DNA of 64,000 nucleotides. It comes from Sphingopyxis fribergensis (GTDB lineage Bacteria; Pseudomonadota; Alphaproteobacteria; Sphingomonadales; Sphingomonadaceae). The stretch spans positions 3,882,501 through 3,946,500 of the forward strand of contig NZ_CP009122.1 of NCBI RefSeq assembly GCF_000803645.1, written 5' to 3'. The notes below the pieces were generated by a model. The model was given only the letters and a program-made list of their open reading frames with translations. It did not search any database and had not been told where the DNA came from. Below are positions 47,751 to 56,112 of this stretch, piece by piece (within the stretch, counting starts at the first letter, position 1; each line of letters begins with the position of its first letter). The position numbers were made by a program, and so were the translations under genes.

Positions 47751-48529
47751 AACACTTCGATTCCATCGATCCGGCGCTGCTGCTCAGCGCCTATGCGCAG
47801 GGCATTTTTCCGATGGCCGACGGGGCGGATGACCCGTCGGTCCATTGGGTTGAACCGCGGCTGCGCGCCATCCTGCCCTTGGATGGCTTTCACCTTTCGC
47901 ACAGCCTGAAAAAGGTGATCGTGTCTGACCGTTTTCGCGTGACCACCGACACCGCATTCGCCGAGATGGTCGCGCTCTGCGCCGCGCCCGCCAACGACCG
48001 GCCGACGACGTGGATCAACCCGGTGATTCGCGCGAGCTACGACCGATTGTTCCAGCTTGGCCACGCGCACAGCGTCGAATGCTGGCAGGGCGACGAGCTT
48101 GTCGGCGGGCTTTACGGCGTCACACTCGGCCGCGCCTTTTTCGGCGAATCGATGGTCAGCCGCGCGCGCGACGCATCGAAGGTCGCGCTCGCGCACCTCG
48201 TCGCGCGGCTGATCGCCGGCGACTGGAAATTGCTTGATTGCCAGTTCATCACCGCGCACCTCGCCAGCCTCGGCGCGATCGAAATCCGCCAGGCCGATTA
48301 TCTTGCGCGACTCTATTCGGTGTTGGCGGGAGGCGATGGCGCAGCCGCGGGCGCCGGAACGACCGGCGGGGCGACGGGCGTTGCCGCGCCCTCGCCGCCA
48401 TTCGTCGCGGGCGACTGGGGTGCACTCGACGCCTTGGGCGCCGCCGCCGCACCCGCCTTCGGCGCCGAACGCGCGACGGGTTCGCCGCCCGGATATGTCA
48501 TCGCACAGCTTTTGACGAAGACGTCATAA
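47747..48529 (+). CDS. aat: Leucyl/phenylalanyl-tRNA-protein transferase
   Basis: About 260 residues if the start is at CTG 47747; the first ATG in frame is at 47813. The conserved N-terminal part LLLSAYAQGIFPMADG spans that ATG, so the true start must be upstream. CTG at 47747 overlaps the preceding stop (CTGA) and has GAAG eight bases before it. HWVEPRLRAILPLDGFHLS, GGLYGVTLGRAFFGESMVS and DCQFITAHLASLGAIEI are Aat signatures. Aat adds Leu or Phe to N-terminal Lys/Arg, creating N-degrons for ClpAP. The last 70 codons are Ala/Gly-rich and overlap the opposite gene. Confidence 0.88.
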   Translation: MKHFDSIDPALLLSAYAQGIFPMADGADDPSVHWVEPRLRAILPLDGFHLSHSLKKVIVSDRFRVTTDTAFAEMVALCAAPANDRPTTWINPVIRASYDRLFQLGHAHSVECWQGDELVGGLYGVTLGRAFFGESMVSRARDASKVALAHLVARLIAGDWKLLDCQFITAHLASLGAIEIRQADYLARLYSVLAGGDGAAAGAGTTGGATGVAAPSPPFVAGDWGALDALGAAAAPAFGAERATGSPPGYVIAQLLTKTS

Positions 48530-48981
48530 ATCGGGTGCTGGATGACATTGCGGTCGGGCCGTTCGCGGAAAATCCAGCCCGAAAAGACGCGGCGCCATTT
48601 GTCGTCGCGCTGATCCTGCACCGTCAACTGCACGAACGCGCCCGTCTCGGGCGGATCTTCCCATGGCGCGGTTTGTTCGCACGCGCGCAGCCGCACGATC
48701 GCACGGCCGACCCGCGCGACATCGCCCGGCTTCATTTCGATGTCACGGACCAGCCCGTTGCGCTTGTTGAGCAGGCCGACGACGGCGACGCGATCGGCCA
48801 TCGGGGTCGCCCCCTCGATGCCGCCGACTTCCTGCGGCACCCGTTCGGATTTGGCGATCTGCGGCGCCTTCGCGCTACCGCCGACGTTGTTGGATGGCGT
48901 CCGGTCGCAGGCAGCGAGCGTGGCGGCGGCCATCGCCGCCAGCCCCAGCGTCGCGGTCAGCCTGGGCACCGCAGCGCTCAC
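48313..48981 (-). CDS. DUF2155 domain-containing lipoprotein
   Basis: A 222-residue protein. The N-terminus is a lipoprotein-like signal (LGLAAMAAATLAAC, Cys at about residue 25). The DUF2155 domain (about 60-155) has ADRVAVVGLLNKRNGLVRDI, FSGWIFRERPDRNVIQHP and YDVFVKSC. A Pro/Ala tail of about 60 residues follows and is encoded antisense to the aat 3' end over 217 nt. GTG 48981 overlaps the NDUFA12 stop (GTGA), so the two are coupled. The function is unknown; the order NDUFA12-DUF2155-aat is common in alphaproteobacteria. Confidence 0.82.
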   Translation of the reverse strand: MSAAVPRLTATLGLAAMAAATLAACDRTPSNNVGGSAKAPQIAKSERVPQEVGGIEGATPMADRVAVVGLLNKRNGLVRDIEMKPGDVARVGRAIVRLRACEQTAPWEDPPETGAFVQLTVQDQRDDKWRRVFSGWIFRERPDRNVIQHPIYDVFVKSCAMTYPGGEPVARSAPKAGAAAAPKASSAPQSPATNGGEGAATPVAPPVVPAPAAAPSPPANTE

Positions 48982-49364
48982 TCGGCGCCGGGCCGCCAGG
49001 CCTCATAATCGCCGGTCGCGGCGGCGCGCTGGCCACCCCGCTCGAGCGCGCCGGCGGGGCGATAGGCGCCCGTGCTGCCGGTCATATTCGCGGTGGGTTC
49101 CTTCTCCCACGCGCGCGGTGCGGGAAGCATATCGGTCGGTAGTTCGTCGAAGGTGCCGTGCAGCCAGCCATGCCATTCGGGGGGCACGCGGCTCGCGTCG
49201 TTCGATCCGTTATAGAGCACCCAGCGACGGCCGCCCTTTTTCGCACGGAAGTAACGGTTGCCGAGGCTGTCCTCGCCCACCTTCGTGCCGGTGCTCCAGC
49301 TGTTCAGCAGGGTGCCGACGGTCGCACCGTCCCACCAGGTAAAAATCTTGCCCAAGATGCTCAT
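48978..49364 (-). CDS. NADH:ubiquinone oxidoreductase subunit NDUFA12-like
   Basis: A 128-residue homologue of the mitochondrial complex I accessory subunit NDUFA12 (B17.2). Family motifs are MSILGKIFTWWDGATVGT, DSLGNRYFRAK, RRWVLYNG and PPEWHGWLHGTFDELPT. In alphaproteobacteria the protein binds the matrix-arm side of complex I; the nuo operon itself is elsewhere. ATG 49364 is used; the upstream frame is not conserved-looking. It is translationally coupled to DUF2155. Confidence 0.93.
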   Translation of the reverse strand: MSILGKIFTWWDGATVGTLLNSWSTGTKVGEDSLGNRYFRAKKGGRRWVLYNGSNDASRVPPEWHGWLHGTFDELPTDMLPAPRAWEKEPTANMTGSTGAYRPAGALERGGQRAAATGDYEAWRPGAE

Positions 49365-49425
49365 GGCCGTGGCGTTTACAGGCAAGGGCGCGCGGTCCGC
49401 AAGCCGCAAACCGCGCGGCGCACCG

Positions 49426-49875
49426 CTATTTCGTATCTTTCCAGGTGATCTTTGACGTCTCGTCGATCCCGAGCCGCGCCGCGGTGCCCCCGGGCAGTTC
49501 GAGCACCGCCGATACCTCGCCGCCGCTCGCCACGGGCTCGATCGATTCGGGGATGGTGTTTTCGGCGATACGGTCGATGCTACCGTCGGCTCGGATGAAG
49601 ATCATATCGAGCGGAATCAGCGTGTTCTTCATCCAGAAGGTCGCAATCCGAGGCTTCTTTAACGGAAAGATCATCCCGCCGTCGGCGGGCAGGCTGGTGC
49701 GGAACATCAGCCCGCGATCCTGTTCTTCTTCGGTGCGCGCGACCTCGACGTTGAACTTGTGCGTTGTGCCCGCCGCCGCGATCGTCGCGACAGCCGCCTC
49801 CTCGCTCACATCCCTGCTGCACGCCGCCATCGGCAGCGCGAGCGACACAGCAAGGGCGATTAAGAGGGCACGCAT
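49426..49875 (-). CDS. DUF192 family lipoprotein
   Basis: A 149-residue protein with a lipobox (LALPMAAC, Cys at about residue 19). The DUF192 domain (about 40-148) shows ARTEEEQDRGLMFRTSLP, GGMIFPLKK, FWMKNTLIPLDMIFI and AVLELPGGTAARLGI. These are full-length family signatures. The function of DUF192 is not established. TTG two codons upstream is rejected in favour of ATG 49875 with AAGGA upstream. It lies between recX and the complex I gene on the same strand with modest gaps. Confidence 0.9.
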   Translation of the reverse strand: MRALLIALAVSLALPMAACSRDVSEEAAVATIAAAGTTHKFNVEVARTEEEQDRGLMFRTSLPADGGMIFPLKKPRIATFWMKNTLIPLDMIFIRADGSIDRIAENTIPESIEPVASGGEVSAVLELPGGTAARLGIDETSKITWKDTK

Positions 49876-49907
49876 CGTCAAATCCTTGTCCGGTGAATTT
49901 GCCGGAC

Positions 49908-50480
49908 CTAATCGAGCATTGCTTCATCGTCCAGCATCGCCAGAACCGCCTCGTCCCCGGGCGGGACGGCGAGGATGCGCCGCGCGATCGTCATGCTGTG
50001 CCCCGCGCGCAAAAAGGCGGCGATTTGCCGTTCGCGCAGCTTCGGATCGTCGGTCGCGTTGACGGCAAAGGGACCGAACCGTCGGCGCCGGGCGAATCCG
50101 ATCGCGGCCGTCATCGCGGCCCCCTTCGCCGTCTCGATCGCCTCGCCGCTGTCTTTCGCGGCAATTCCGTCGACATACAGCTGCGCCTTGACGCGCCGCA
50201 CGCCCAGGCCGCGCCGCGTCATCGCGCCCGCGCGCATCGCGGCATATTGGCGGTCGTCGAGATAACGCAATTGTTCCATCCGGTCGGCCACCGCTTCGCA
50301 CGCCGCCATGGCGTCAATTTCGTCTATCCATTCGGATTCACGCACTTTTCTGGAAAGATAGCGCGTCAGTTTCGCCCGACTCGTCGCGAATCGCGCGACA
50401 TAGGCGAGCGCCAATTCGTCGAGCCGCGCGGCGCCGAGAGGCCTTTTCGATCGGTCGGATGGGGCGCGGCGGTTGGCCAT
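49908..50480 (-). CDS. recX: RecX-like regulatory protein
   Basis: A 190-residue helical protein rich in Arg. The RecX repeats are seen as LALAYVARFATSRAKLTRYL, RLGVRRVKAQL-like GLGVRRVKAQLYVDGIA and RQIAAFLRAGHSMTIARRIL. RecX inhibits RecA filaments and thus tempers recombination and SOS induction. recA is not adjacent. The ATG at 50480 is used; the longer frame contains non-conserved residues. The C-terminal half is a divergent RecX, so confidence is moderate. Confidence 0.8.
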   Translation of the reverse strand: MANRRAPSDRSKRPLGAARLDELALAYVARFATSRAKLTRYLSRKVRESEWIDEIDAMAACEAVADRMEQLRYLDDRQYAAMRAGAMTRRGLGVRRVKAQLYVDGIAAKDSGEAIETAKGAAMTAAIGFARRRRFGPFAVNATDDPKLRERQIAAFLRAGHSMTIARRILAVPPGDEAVLAMLDDEAMLD

Positions 50481-50595
50481 ATGCCATGTTTGTGCCACAG
50501 TCGGGCCCGATTGAGAACGATCAACACCGCCATATCGGGCCATAAGGCCCGGAAATGGGCGATTGTTCTAACAACTCAGGGCTCGCGCACATCCT

Positions 50596-52410
50596 ATGGC
50601 TTCAAAAGATGACATGCTTGTTGCCGCGCGGCCCGTTTCAAGGGATGTCGCACCCCCTATGACCCAGATCATCGAAACACCGGCCGACGAACTGACGTCG
50701 ACGCCGACCTTCTGCGCCCAGCCGCGCCGCTTTTCGGACTTCGCCACCGTGGGCGAAGCGCTCGACTATGCCGCGGAGGGCACGCGCGGGCTGAATTTCC
50801 ACGATCCGCGCGGCAAACTCGTGCGCCCCTATCCGTACAGCGAACTCAAGGCCGATTCGCTCAGCGCCGCCTATCGCCTGATCGCCGCGGGCGTGAAGCC
50901 CGGCGACCGCATCGCGCTGATCGCCGAAACCGGCGCAGAGTTCGCCGCGCTCTTCTTTGGCACCATCTACGCCGGCGCATGGCCGGTGCCGCTGCCGCTG
51001 CCGACCAGCTTCGGCGGCCGCGATAGCTATGTCGGCCAGCTCGTCGTCCAGCTTTCGAGCTGCGACCCCACGATGCTCTTCTTCCCGCCCGAAATCGCCG
51101 CGATGGCGGTCGAGGCGGCCGAGAAGGAAGGCGTCGCGCCGATGGATTGGAGCGAGTTCGCCGCGCGTCCGGCGCCCGTCGCCGACTTGCCCGAGCAGAA
51201 ATCCGATGAGACATGCTATCTCCAGTACAGCAGCGGCTCGACGCGCTTCCCCCACGGCGTCGCGGTCACCCACGCCGCGCTGCTCAACAATCTCGCCGCG
51301 CACAGCCATGGCATGGAGCTTCAGGACAGCGACCGCTGCATTTCGTGGCTGCCCTGGTACCACGACATGGGCCTTGTCGGCTGCCTGCTCTCGCCCGTCG
51401 CGAACCAGGTGTCGGTCGATTACCTCAAGACCGAGGATTTCGCCCGCCGTCCGCTCGCCTGGCTCGACCTGATCAGCCGGAACGAAGGCACGACGCTCAG
51501 CTATTCGCCGACCTTCGGCTACGACATCTGTTCGCGCCGCGTGTCGAGCCAGACGCATGTCGCCGACCGTTTCGACCTGTCGCGCTGGCGCGTCGCGGGC
51601 AATGGCGCCGATATGATTCGCCCCGACGTGATGCAAAGCTTCGTCGACGCCTTTGCCGACGCGGGCTTCAAGGCCAGCGCCTTTCTGCCAAGCTACGGCC
51701 TCGCCGAAGCGACGCTTGCGGTCAGCATCATGCCGCCGGGCGAAGGCATCGTCGTCGAACTGGTCGAGGAAACCGAGCTGTCGGGCGCCGCGAATGATTC
51801 GGGCCGCCCGACGCGTTATCGCGCGATCGTCAACTGCGGCCGCGCCGCGCGCGACATGGTGATCGAGGTCCGCGACGAAAATGGCAAGCCGCTGCCCGAC
51901 CAGACCGTCGGCAAAGTGTGGTGCACCGGCCCGTCGCTGATGACCGGCTATTTTCGCGACCCCGAATCGACCGCCGCCTGCATGAAGGACGGCTGGCTCG
52001 ACACCGGCGATATGGGCTATTTATCAGATGGTTACATCTATATCGTTGGCCGCGCCAAGGACATGATCATCATCAACGGCAAGAATCACTGGCCGCAGGA
52101 TATCGAGTGGGCCGTCGAGCAGCTTCCGGGCTTCAAATCGGGCGATATCGCGGCCTTCGCGATCACCGCGCCTGGCGGCGAAGAAACCCCCGCGGTGCTC
52201 GTCCAGTGCCGCACCAGCGACGACGCCGAACGCCTCGCGCTGCGCGAAACGATTCGCGACCGCGTTCGCGCGATCACCGGCATGAACTGCCTCATCGAAC
52301 TGATCCCGCCGCGCACGCTGCCGCGGACCAGTTCGGGCAAACTCAGCCGATCAAAGGCGCGCGCGCAGTATCTGGCCGGGGAAATTCAGCCTTTCGCGAT
52401 AGCGGCCTGA
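50596..52410 (+). CDS. Fatty acyl-AMP ligase (FAAL family)
   Basis: A protein of up to 604 residues in the ANL adenylating superfamily. It has YLQYSSGSTRFPHGVAVTH (ATP-binding A3), ISWLPWYHDMGLVG (A4-like), SYGLAEATLAV, LDTGDMGY and RAKDMIIINGKNHWPQDIE. The last two, and the SRVSDGLRY-like WRVAGNGADMIRPD region, fit FAALs rather than CoA ligases. FAALs activate fatty acids as acyl-AMPs for transfer to an acyl carrier protein. No PKS, NRPS or ACP gene is adjacent. The start could be ATG 50596 or ATG 50659; the second begins MTQIIETPADE and looks more conserved. Confidence 0.88.
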   Translation: MASKDDMLVAARPVSRDVAPPMTQIIETPADELTSTPTFCAQPRRFSDFATVGEALDYAAEGTRGLNFHDPRGKLVRPYPYSELKADSLSAAYRLIAAGVKPGDRIALIAETGAEFAALFFGTIYAGAWPVPLPLPTSFGGRDSYVGQLVVQLSSCDPTMLFFPPEIAAMAVEAAEKEGVAPMDWSEFAARPAPVADLPEQKSDETCYLQYSSGSTRFPHGVAVTHAALLNNLAAHSHGMELQDSDRCISWLPWYHDMGLVGCLLSPVANQVSVDYLKTEDFARRPLAWLDLISRNEGTTLSYSPTFGYDICSRRVSSQTHVADRFDLSRWRVAGNGADMIRPDVMQSFVDAFADAGFKASAFLPSYGLAEATLAVSIMPPGEGIVVELVEETELSGAANDSGRPTRYRAIVNCGRAARDMVIEVRDENGKPLPDQTVGKVWCTGPSLMTGYFRDPESTAACMKDGWLDTGDMGYLSDGYIYIVGRAKDMIIINGKNHWPQDIEWAVEQLPGFKSGDIAAFAITAPGGEETPAVLVQCRTSDDAERLALRETIRDRVRAITGMNCLIELIPPRTLPRTSSGKLSRSKARAQYLAGEIQPFAIAA

Positions 52411-52519
52411 TCAACACGCTGAACGGCAGCGATTTTCCCGTCCGGCCGCGCGACAGAAACGCCTTTGGAAAAGGGCCGATAGTTACCTTCGGGTAATACC
52501 CGCGCGCTAAACAGGGCGC

Positions 52520-54874
52520 GTGAAAAGCCTGTTGACCGATCCTGTCGATGCCGAAGTCATTCCTGCGCGGACCCTGTTGGGGCTGGGACCGCGCAATCAG
52601 GACATCGGCAACCTCCGCCAGCTCCAGCTCGCGCCGCTTCGCGGCCGCGGGTCGCTGCGCCTGGTCATGGGCATGGGGATGGCGCTGGTCGCGGCCTTTA
52701 CGATGATCCTCAGCGTGCCGTTGCCCGTCGCGGCCGGCTGGCTCGGCGCCGCGTTGCTCTTTGGCCTGTGGTCGTTCAACCAGTTTCGCAATATGCCATT
52801 CGGCGACCCGAAGCTTTCGGGGGTCGCCGAACACCGGCTGTGTACGCGTCACGCGCTCTATTCGGCGGTGCTCTGGGGCTCGCCCTTCTGGCTGCAGGGG
52901 TTGTCGCCGACGCTCGACCATGTGCTGTCGATGTGGACGATCGCGGTGCTGATGATGGTGACGCTGTCGATCGTCGCGCACAGCGTCCCGCTAGCCTGCG
53001 TATTGTTCATCGCCCCCGTCACCCTGTCGGCGGCGGTCGCGCTCGTGCGCGCCGGGGCGCCGCAGCTCGCGGGCGTGGCGCTGGTCGCCGGGCTTTTGCT
53101 CTGCGCCTTCTGCGTCCGCTTTGCGCAGAGCCATATCCGCTTCCGCCGGGCAGAGGAGACGCTGCACGAAAAGACCGAAACGGTGAGCCTGCTGCTGCGC
53201 GAATTCGAGGAAACCTCGGCCGACTGGCTGTGGCAGACCGACAACAGCCGCCGCCTCGTCCATGTTTCGCCGCGCCTCGCCTTTGCACTCGGCGGCACTG
53301 CCGAACGGCTCGAGGGCGTCCCGCTGTTGCAGGCACTGTCGGGCGATGCCTGGGAAACTGGCCTCTTCCCCAAAAGCCTGCACGACATGGCCGAACGGAT
53401 GAAGCGTCGCGAAAGCTTTTCGAACCTGATCGTGCCGGTGACGATCGGCGGCATGCCGCGCTGGTGGGAACTCTCCGCCTCGCCGCGCCTCGACGAGACG
53501 GGCAAGTTCCTCGGCTTCCGCGGCGTCGGTTCGGACGTCACCGAAAAGCGTGCGACCGCCGAACAGATCGCGAAGATGGCGCGCTTCGACAATCTGACCG
53601 GCCTGCCCAATCGCCTCAGCCTCAACGAAGACCTTGCCCGCGCGCTGAACCACGCGCTCGACGCCAAGTCGCGCTGCGCGTTGCTGATGATCGACCTCGA
53701 CCGGTTCAAGGCGGTCAACGATACGCTGGGCCACCCCGTCGGCGACAAATTGCTCGCGCAGGTCGCGGCGCGGCTCAAGGGCCTGATGGAACGCGGCATG
53801 ACATGCGGGCGCCTCGGCGGCGACGAATTCGCCGTGGTGCTCCACAATGTCGCGTCGGCGGATGCCGCCGAAGAGCTCGCGCAGCGGCTGATCACGACGA
53901 TCAGCCGGCCCTATGTGGTCGACAATCACCAGCTCTTCGTCGGTGCCAGCATCGGCTTCGCGATGGGGCCGCAGGACGGCGCGACGGTCGAAACGCTCAC
54001 CCGCAACGCCGACCTTGCGCTCTATAAATCCAAGGACAAGGGCGGCAACGTCGTCGCCGGCTATGTCGCATCCTTGCACGCGCAGGCCGAGGAACGGCGC
54101 GTGATGGAGCAGGAATTGCGCGGCGCGCTCGAACGCGGCGAATTCGAACTTTATTACCAGCCGGTGGTGACCGCGGCCGACGGCACGCTCAATGGTTTCG
54201 AGGCGCTGATCCGCTGGCAGAATAAGAAGCTCGGCAATGTCTCGCCCGGCCGCTTCATCCCGCTCGCCGAAGATGCGCGCCTGATCTCGCCGATCGGCGA
54301 ATGGGTACTCCGCACCGCGTGCCACGAAGCGATGAAATGGCCGTCGAACCTGAAGGTCGCGATCAACGTCTCGGCCGACCAGCTCACCGACCCCAGCTTC
54401 GCCTCGGTCGTCGTCTCGGCGCTCGCGCAGAGCGGGCTTTCGCCGCAGCGACTGGAAATCGAAGTCACCGAAAGCGTCTTCCTGCGCGACGGCGGCGGCG
54501 CGGCGCAGCTGCTCGACCAGCTGATCGGGCTCGGCATCCGTCTCAGCCTCGACGATTTCGGCACCGGCTATTCGTCGCTCGGCTATCTGCGAAAGACGCA
54601 ATTCTCCACGATCAAGGTCGACCGCAGCTTCGTCGTCGGCGCGGCGAAGGGCAGCATCGAATCGATCGCGATCATCCGCGCCGTCGTCGCGCTCGCCGAC
54701 AGCCTCGGCATGTCGACCACCGCCGAGGGCGCCGAAACCGAGCTCGAAGTCGATACGATCCGTGCGATGGGGTGCAGCAACATCCAGGGCTATTATTACG
54801 GGCGCCCAATGCCCGCGAGCGACGTCCTCACCCTGTTCCGTGCGCCCGAAGCCGCGGACAGTGCCGCTGCCTGA
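52520..54874 (+). CDS. Membrane GGDEF/EAL protein (cyclic di-GMP turnover)
   Basis: A 784-residue protein. The N-terminal 200 residues hold five or six hydrophobic segments. A PAS-like domain (about 225-345), a GGDEF domain (about 355-515) and an EAL domain (about 535-775) follow. GGDEF is intact (GRLGGDEFAVVL) but the inhibitory RxxD site is absent. The EAL domain keeps FEALIRW, INVSADQL, EVTES, LDDFGTGYSS, KVDRSF and NIQGYYYGRP, so phosphodiesterase activity is likely. It could make or degrade c-di-GMP. GTG 52520 is the start, with CAGGG upstream. Confidence 0.93.
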   Translation: MKSLLTDPVDAEVIPARTLLGLGPRNQDIGNLRQLQLAPLRGRGSLRLVMGMGMALVAAFTMILSVPLPVAAGWLGAALLFGLWSFNQFRNMPFGDPKLSGVAEHRLCTRHALYSAVLWGSPFWLQGLSPTLDHVLSMWTIAVLMMVTLSIVAHSVPLACVLFIAPVTLSAAVALVRAGAPQLAGVALVAGLLLCAFCVRFAQSHIRFRRAEETLHEKTETVSLLLREFEETSADWLWQTDNSRRLVHVSPRLAFALGGTAERLEGVPLLQALSGDAWETGLFPKSLHDMAERMKRRESFSNLIVPVTIGGMPRWWELSASPRLDETGKFLGFRGVGSDVTEKRATAEQIAKMARFDNLTGLPNRLSLNEDLARALNHALDAKSRCALLMIDLDRFKAVNDTLGHPVGDKLLAQVAARLKGLMERGMTCGRLGGDEFAVVLHNVASADAAEELAQRLITTISRPYVVDNHQLFVGASIGFAMGPQDGATVETLTRNADLALYKSKDKGGNVVAGYVASLHAQAEERRVMEQELRGALERGEFELYYQPVVTAADGTLNGFEALIRWQNKKLGNVSPGRFIPLAEDARLISPIGEWVLRTACHEAMKWPSNLKVAINVSADQLTDPSFASVVVSALAQSGLSPQRLEIEVTESVFLRDGGGAAQLLDQLIGLGIRLSLDDFGTGYSSLGYLRKTQFSTIKVDRSFVVGAAKGSIESIAIIRAVVALADSLGMSTTAEGAETELEVDTIRAMGCSNIQGYYYGRPMPASDVLTLFRAPEAADSAAA

Positions 54875-55067
54875 CGGCGGGTTGAATGAGGGTTCGCCTG
54901 TCGGCGACGGAGCGAACCGCCCGCACGACGAATTGAACGTCTTAACAAATGGTTCCCCCATCCATCGCATGACAGACGCGACTCGTCGCGAGACGGGTGG
55001 TGGACGGCGCAGGACATGGCAAAGACCCTCCAACGCTTGAAGACAAGCCTCGGGGGTCGCATTTTTC

Positions 55068-55652
55068 ATGATCTATCGTCGTTACCTGGCTGCCGCCATC
55101 GCGTCTGTGATGATGGTCACTGGCATGCTCGCCAGCGTCCCCGCCGCGGCAAAGGGCTATCTGCAATGCGTCCCCTTCGCCCGCGCCGAATCGGGCGTCG
55201 AAATCCGCGGCAATGCCAAAACCTGGTGGTCGCAGGCGGCCGGCACATATGAACGCGGCGGAGAACCTCGTCAGGGTGCCGTGATGGCGTTCGCGGGCAC
55301 CGGCGGCATGCCGATGGGCCATGTTGCCGTCGTCAAGAAAATCGTCAGCGACCGCGAAATCCTGATCGACCATGCCAATTGGTCGCCGATAGGCGGCCGC
55401 CGCGGCCAAATCGAGCGTAACGTCCGCGTCGTCGACGTTAGCGATGCCGGCGACTGGAGCATGGTCCGCGTCTGGTACGCTCCGATCGGCGACCTTGGCC
55501 TGCGCGCCAACCCGGTGCAGGGCTTCATCTATGCCGATGGCGAAGCCGGCGCACCGAACAAGGCGCCCAGCTTCAAGGCGCCCGTCTGGGCGCAGAACGA
55601 CTGGAAACCCGGCAACGACCTCGAATTCGTCGCCGCCTCGCTCGGCCAGTAA
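55068..55652 (+). CDS. Exported CHAP-domain protein
   Basis: A 194-residue protein with a signal peptide ending near ASVPAAA (about residue 26). The CHAP domain (about 30-140) has Cys in YLQCVPFARAESG, His in MGHVAVVKK and Asp/His in ILIDHANWS. These make up a Cys-His-acid triad of amidase/endopeptidase type that cleaves peptidoglycan peptides. The remaining 50 residues are Pro/Ala-rich. The AGCCTCGGGGGTC leader has no strong Shine-Dalgarno sequence. A terminator follows 37 nt after the stop, so it is monocistronic. Confidence 0.88.
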   Translation: MIYRRYLAAAIASVMMVTGMLASVPAAAKGYLQCVPFARAESGVEIRGNAKTWWSQAAGTYERGGEPRQGAVMAFAGTGGMPMGHVAVVKKIVSDREILIDHANWSPIGGRRGQIERNVRVVDVSDAGDWSMVRVWYAPIGDLGLRANPVQGFIYADGEAGAPNKAPSFKAPVWAQNDWKPGNDLEFVAASLGQ

Positions 55653-55689
55653 GCCGCACCAACATTTGGCAATCGCCAACGCGCACAAA

Positions 55690-55722
55690 GAAAGCCCCGG
55701 ATCGCCTCCGGGGCTTCTTTTA
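55690..55722 (+). terminator. Intrinsic terminator after the CHAP gene
   Basis: AAAGCCCCGGA and TCCGGGGCTTCTTTT form a 10-bp stem with a short loop and a T-rich end. It also lies just beyond the DUF3297 stop on the opposite strand and can serve both. Confidence 0.85.
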
Positions 55723-55742
55723 TGCGCCGTGAAGCAGTGTGT

Positions 55743-56009
55743 TTAGGCGTCGTCGCCTTCGCCGGCGGCAGCGGTGTCTTCGAACCAGGCCTCGACCTCG
55801 CCCGACAGCTTGATCGTCATCGCCTGACCGAAACGGTCCTTCGACTTGCCCGCGGCGACGCGGATCCAGCCTTCGGAGATCGAATATTCCTCGACGTCGG
55901 TGCGCTCCTTGCCCTTGAAGCGGATTCCGATGCCGCGCTGCAGCACTTCCATATCGAAATGGGGCGAGCGCGGATTGGTCGACATGCGGTCGGGGGGCGT
56001 ATCGGTCAT
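55743..56009 (-). CDS. DUF3297 family protein
   Basis: An 88-residue protein. It matches DUF3297 over its full length: TDTPPDRMSTNPRSPHFD, RGIGIRFKGKERTDVEEY, SEGWIRVAAGKSKDRFG and TIKLSGEVEAWFED. The family is widespread in proteobacteria and its function is unknown; the short beta-rich, glutamic-acid-containing sequence suggests a small globular protein. ATG 56009 is used. It converges with the CHAP gene. Confidence 0.9.
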   Translation of the reverse strand: MTDTPPDRMSTNPRSPHFDMEVLQRGIGIRFKGKERTDVEEYSISEGWIRVAAGKSKDRFGQAMTIKLSGEVEAWFEDTAAAGEGDDA

Positions 56010-56112
56010 GACTATAATTCCCAAAAAATGATGGCGCGGCCCTAGCTGGACCGCGCCATCATCGTCAATCGTTGAGACGCGGCACCGAGGGACCGGTGCC
56101 GCGACCTCAAGC

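Noticed and set aside
52411..52519. TACC-TTCGGGTA small hairpin before the GGDEF/EAL gene as a riboswitch
   Set aside because: Too short and without the conserved bases of known c-di-GMP riboswitches.
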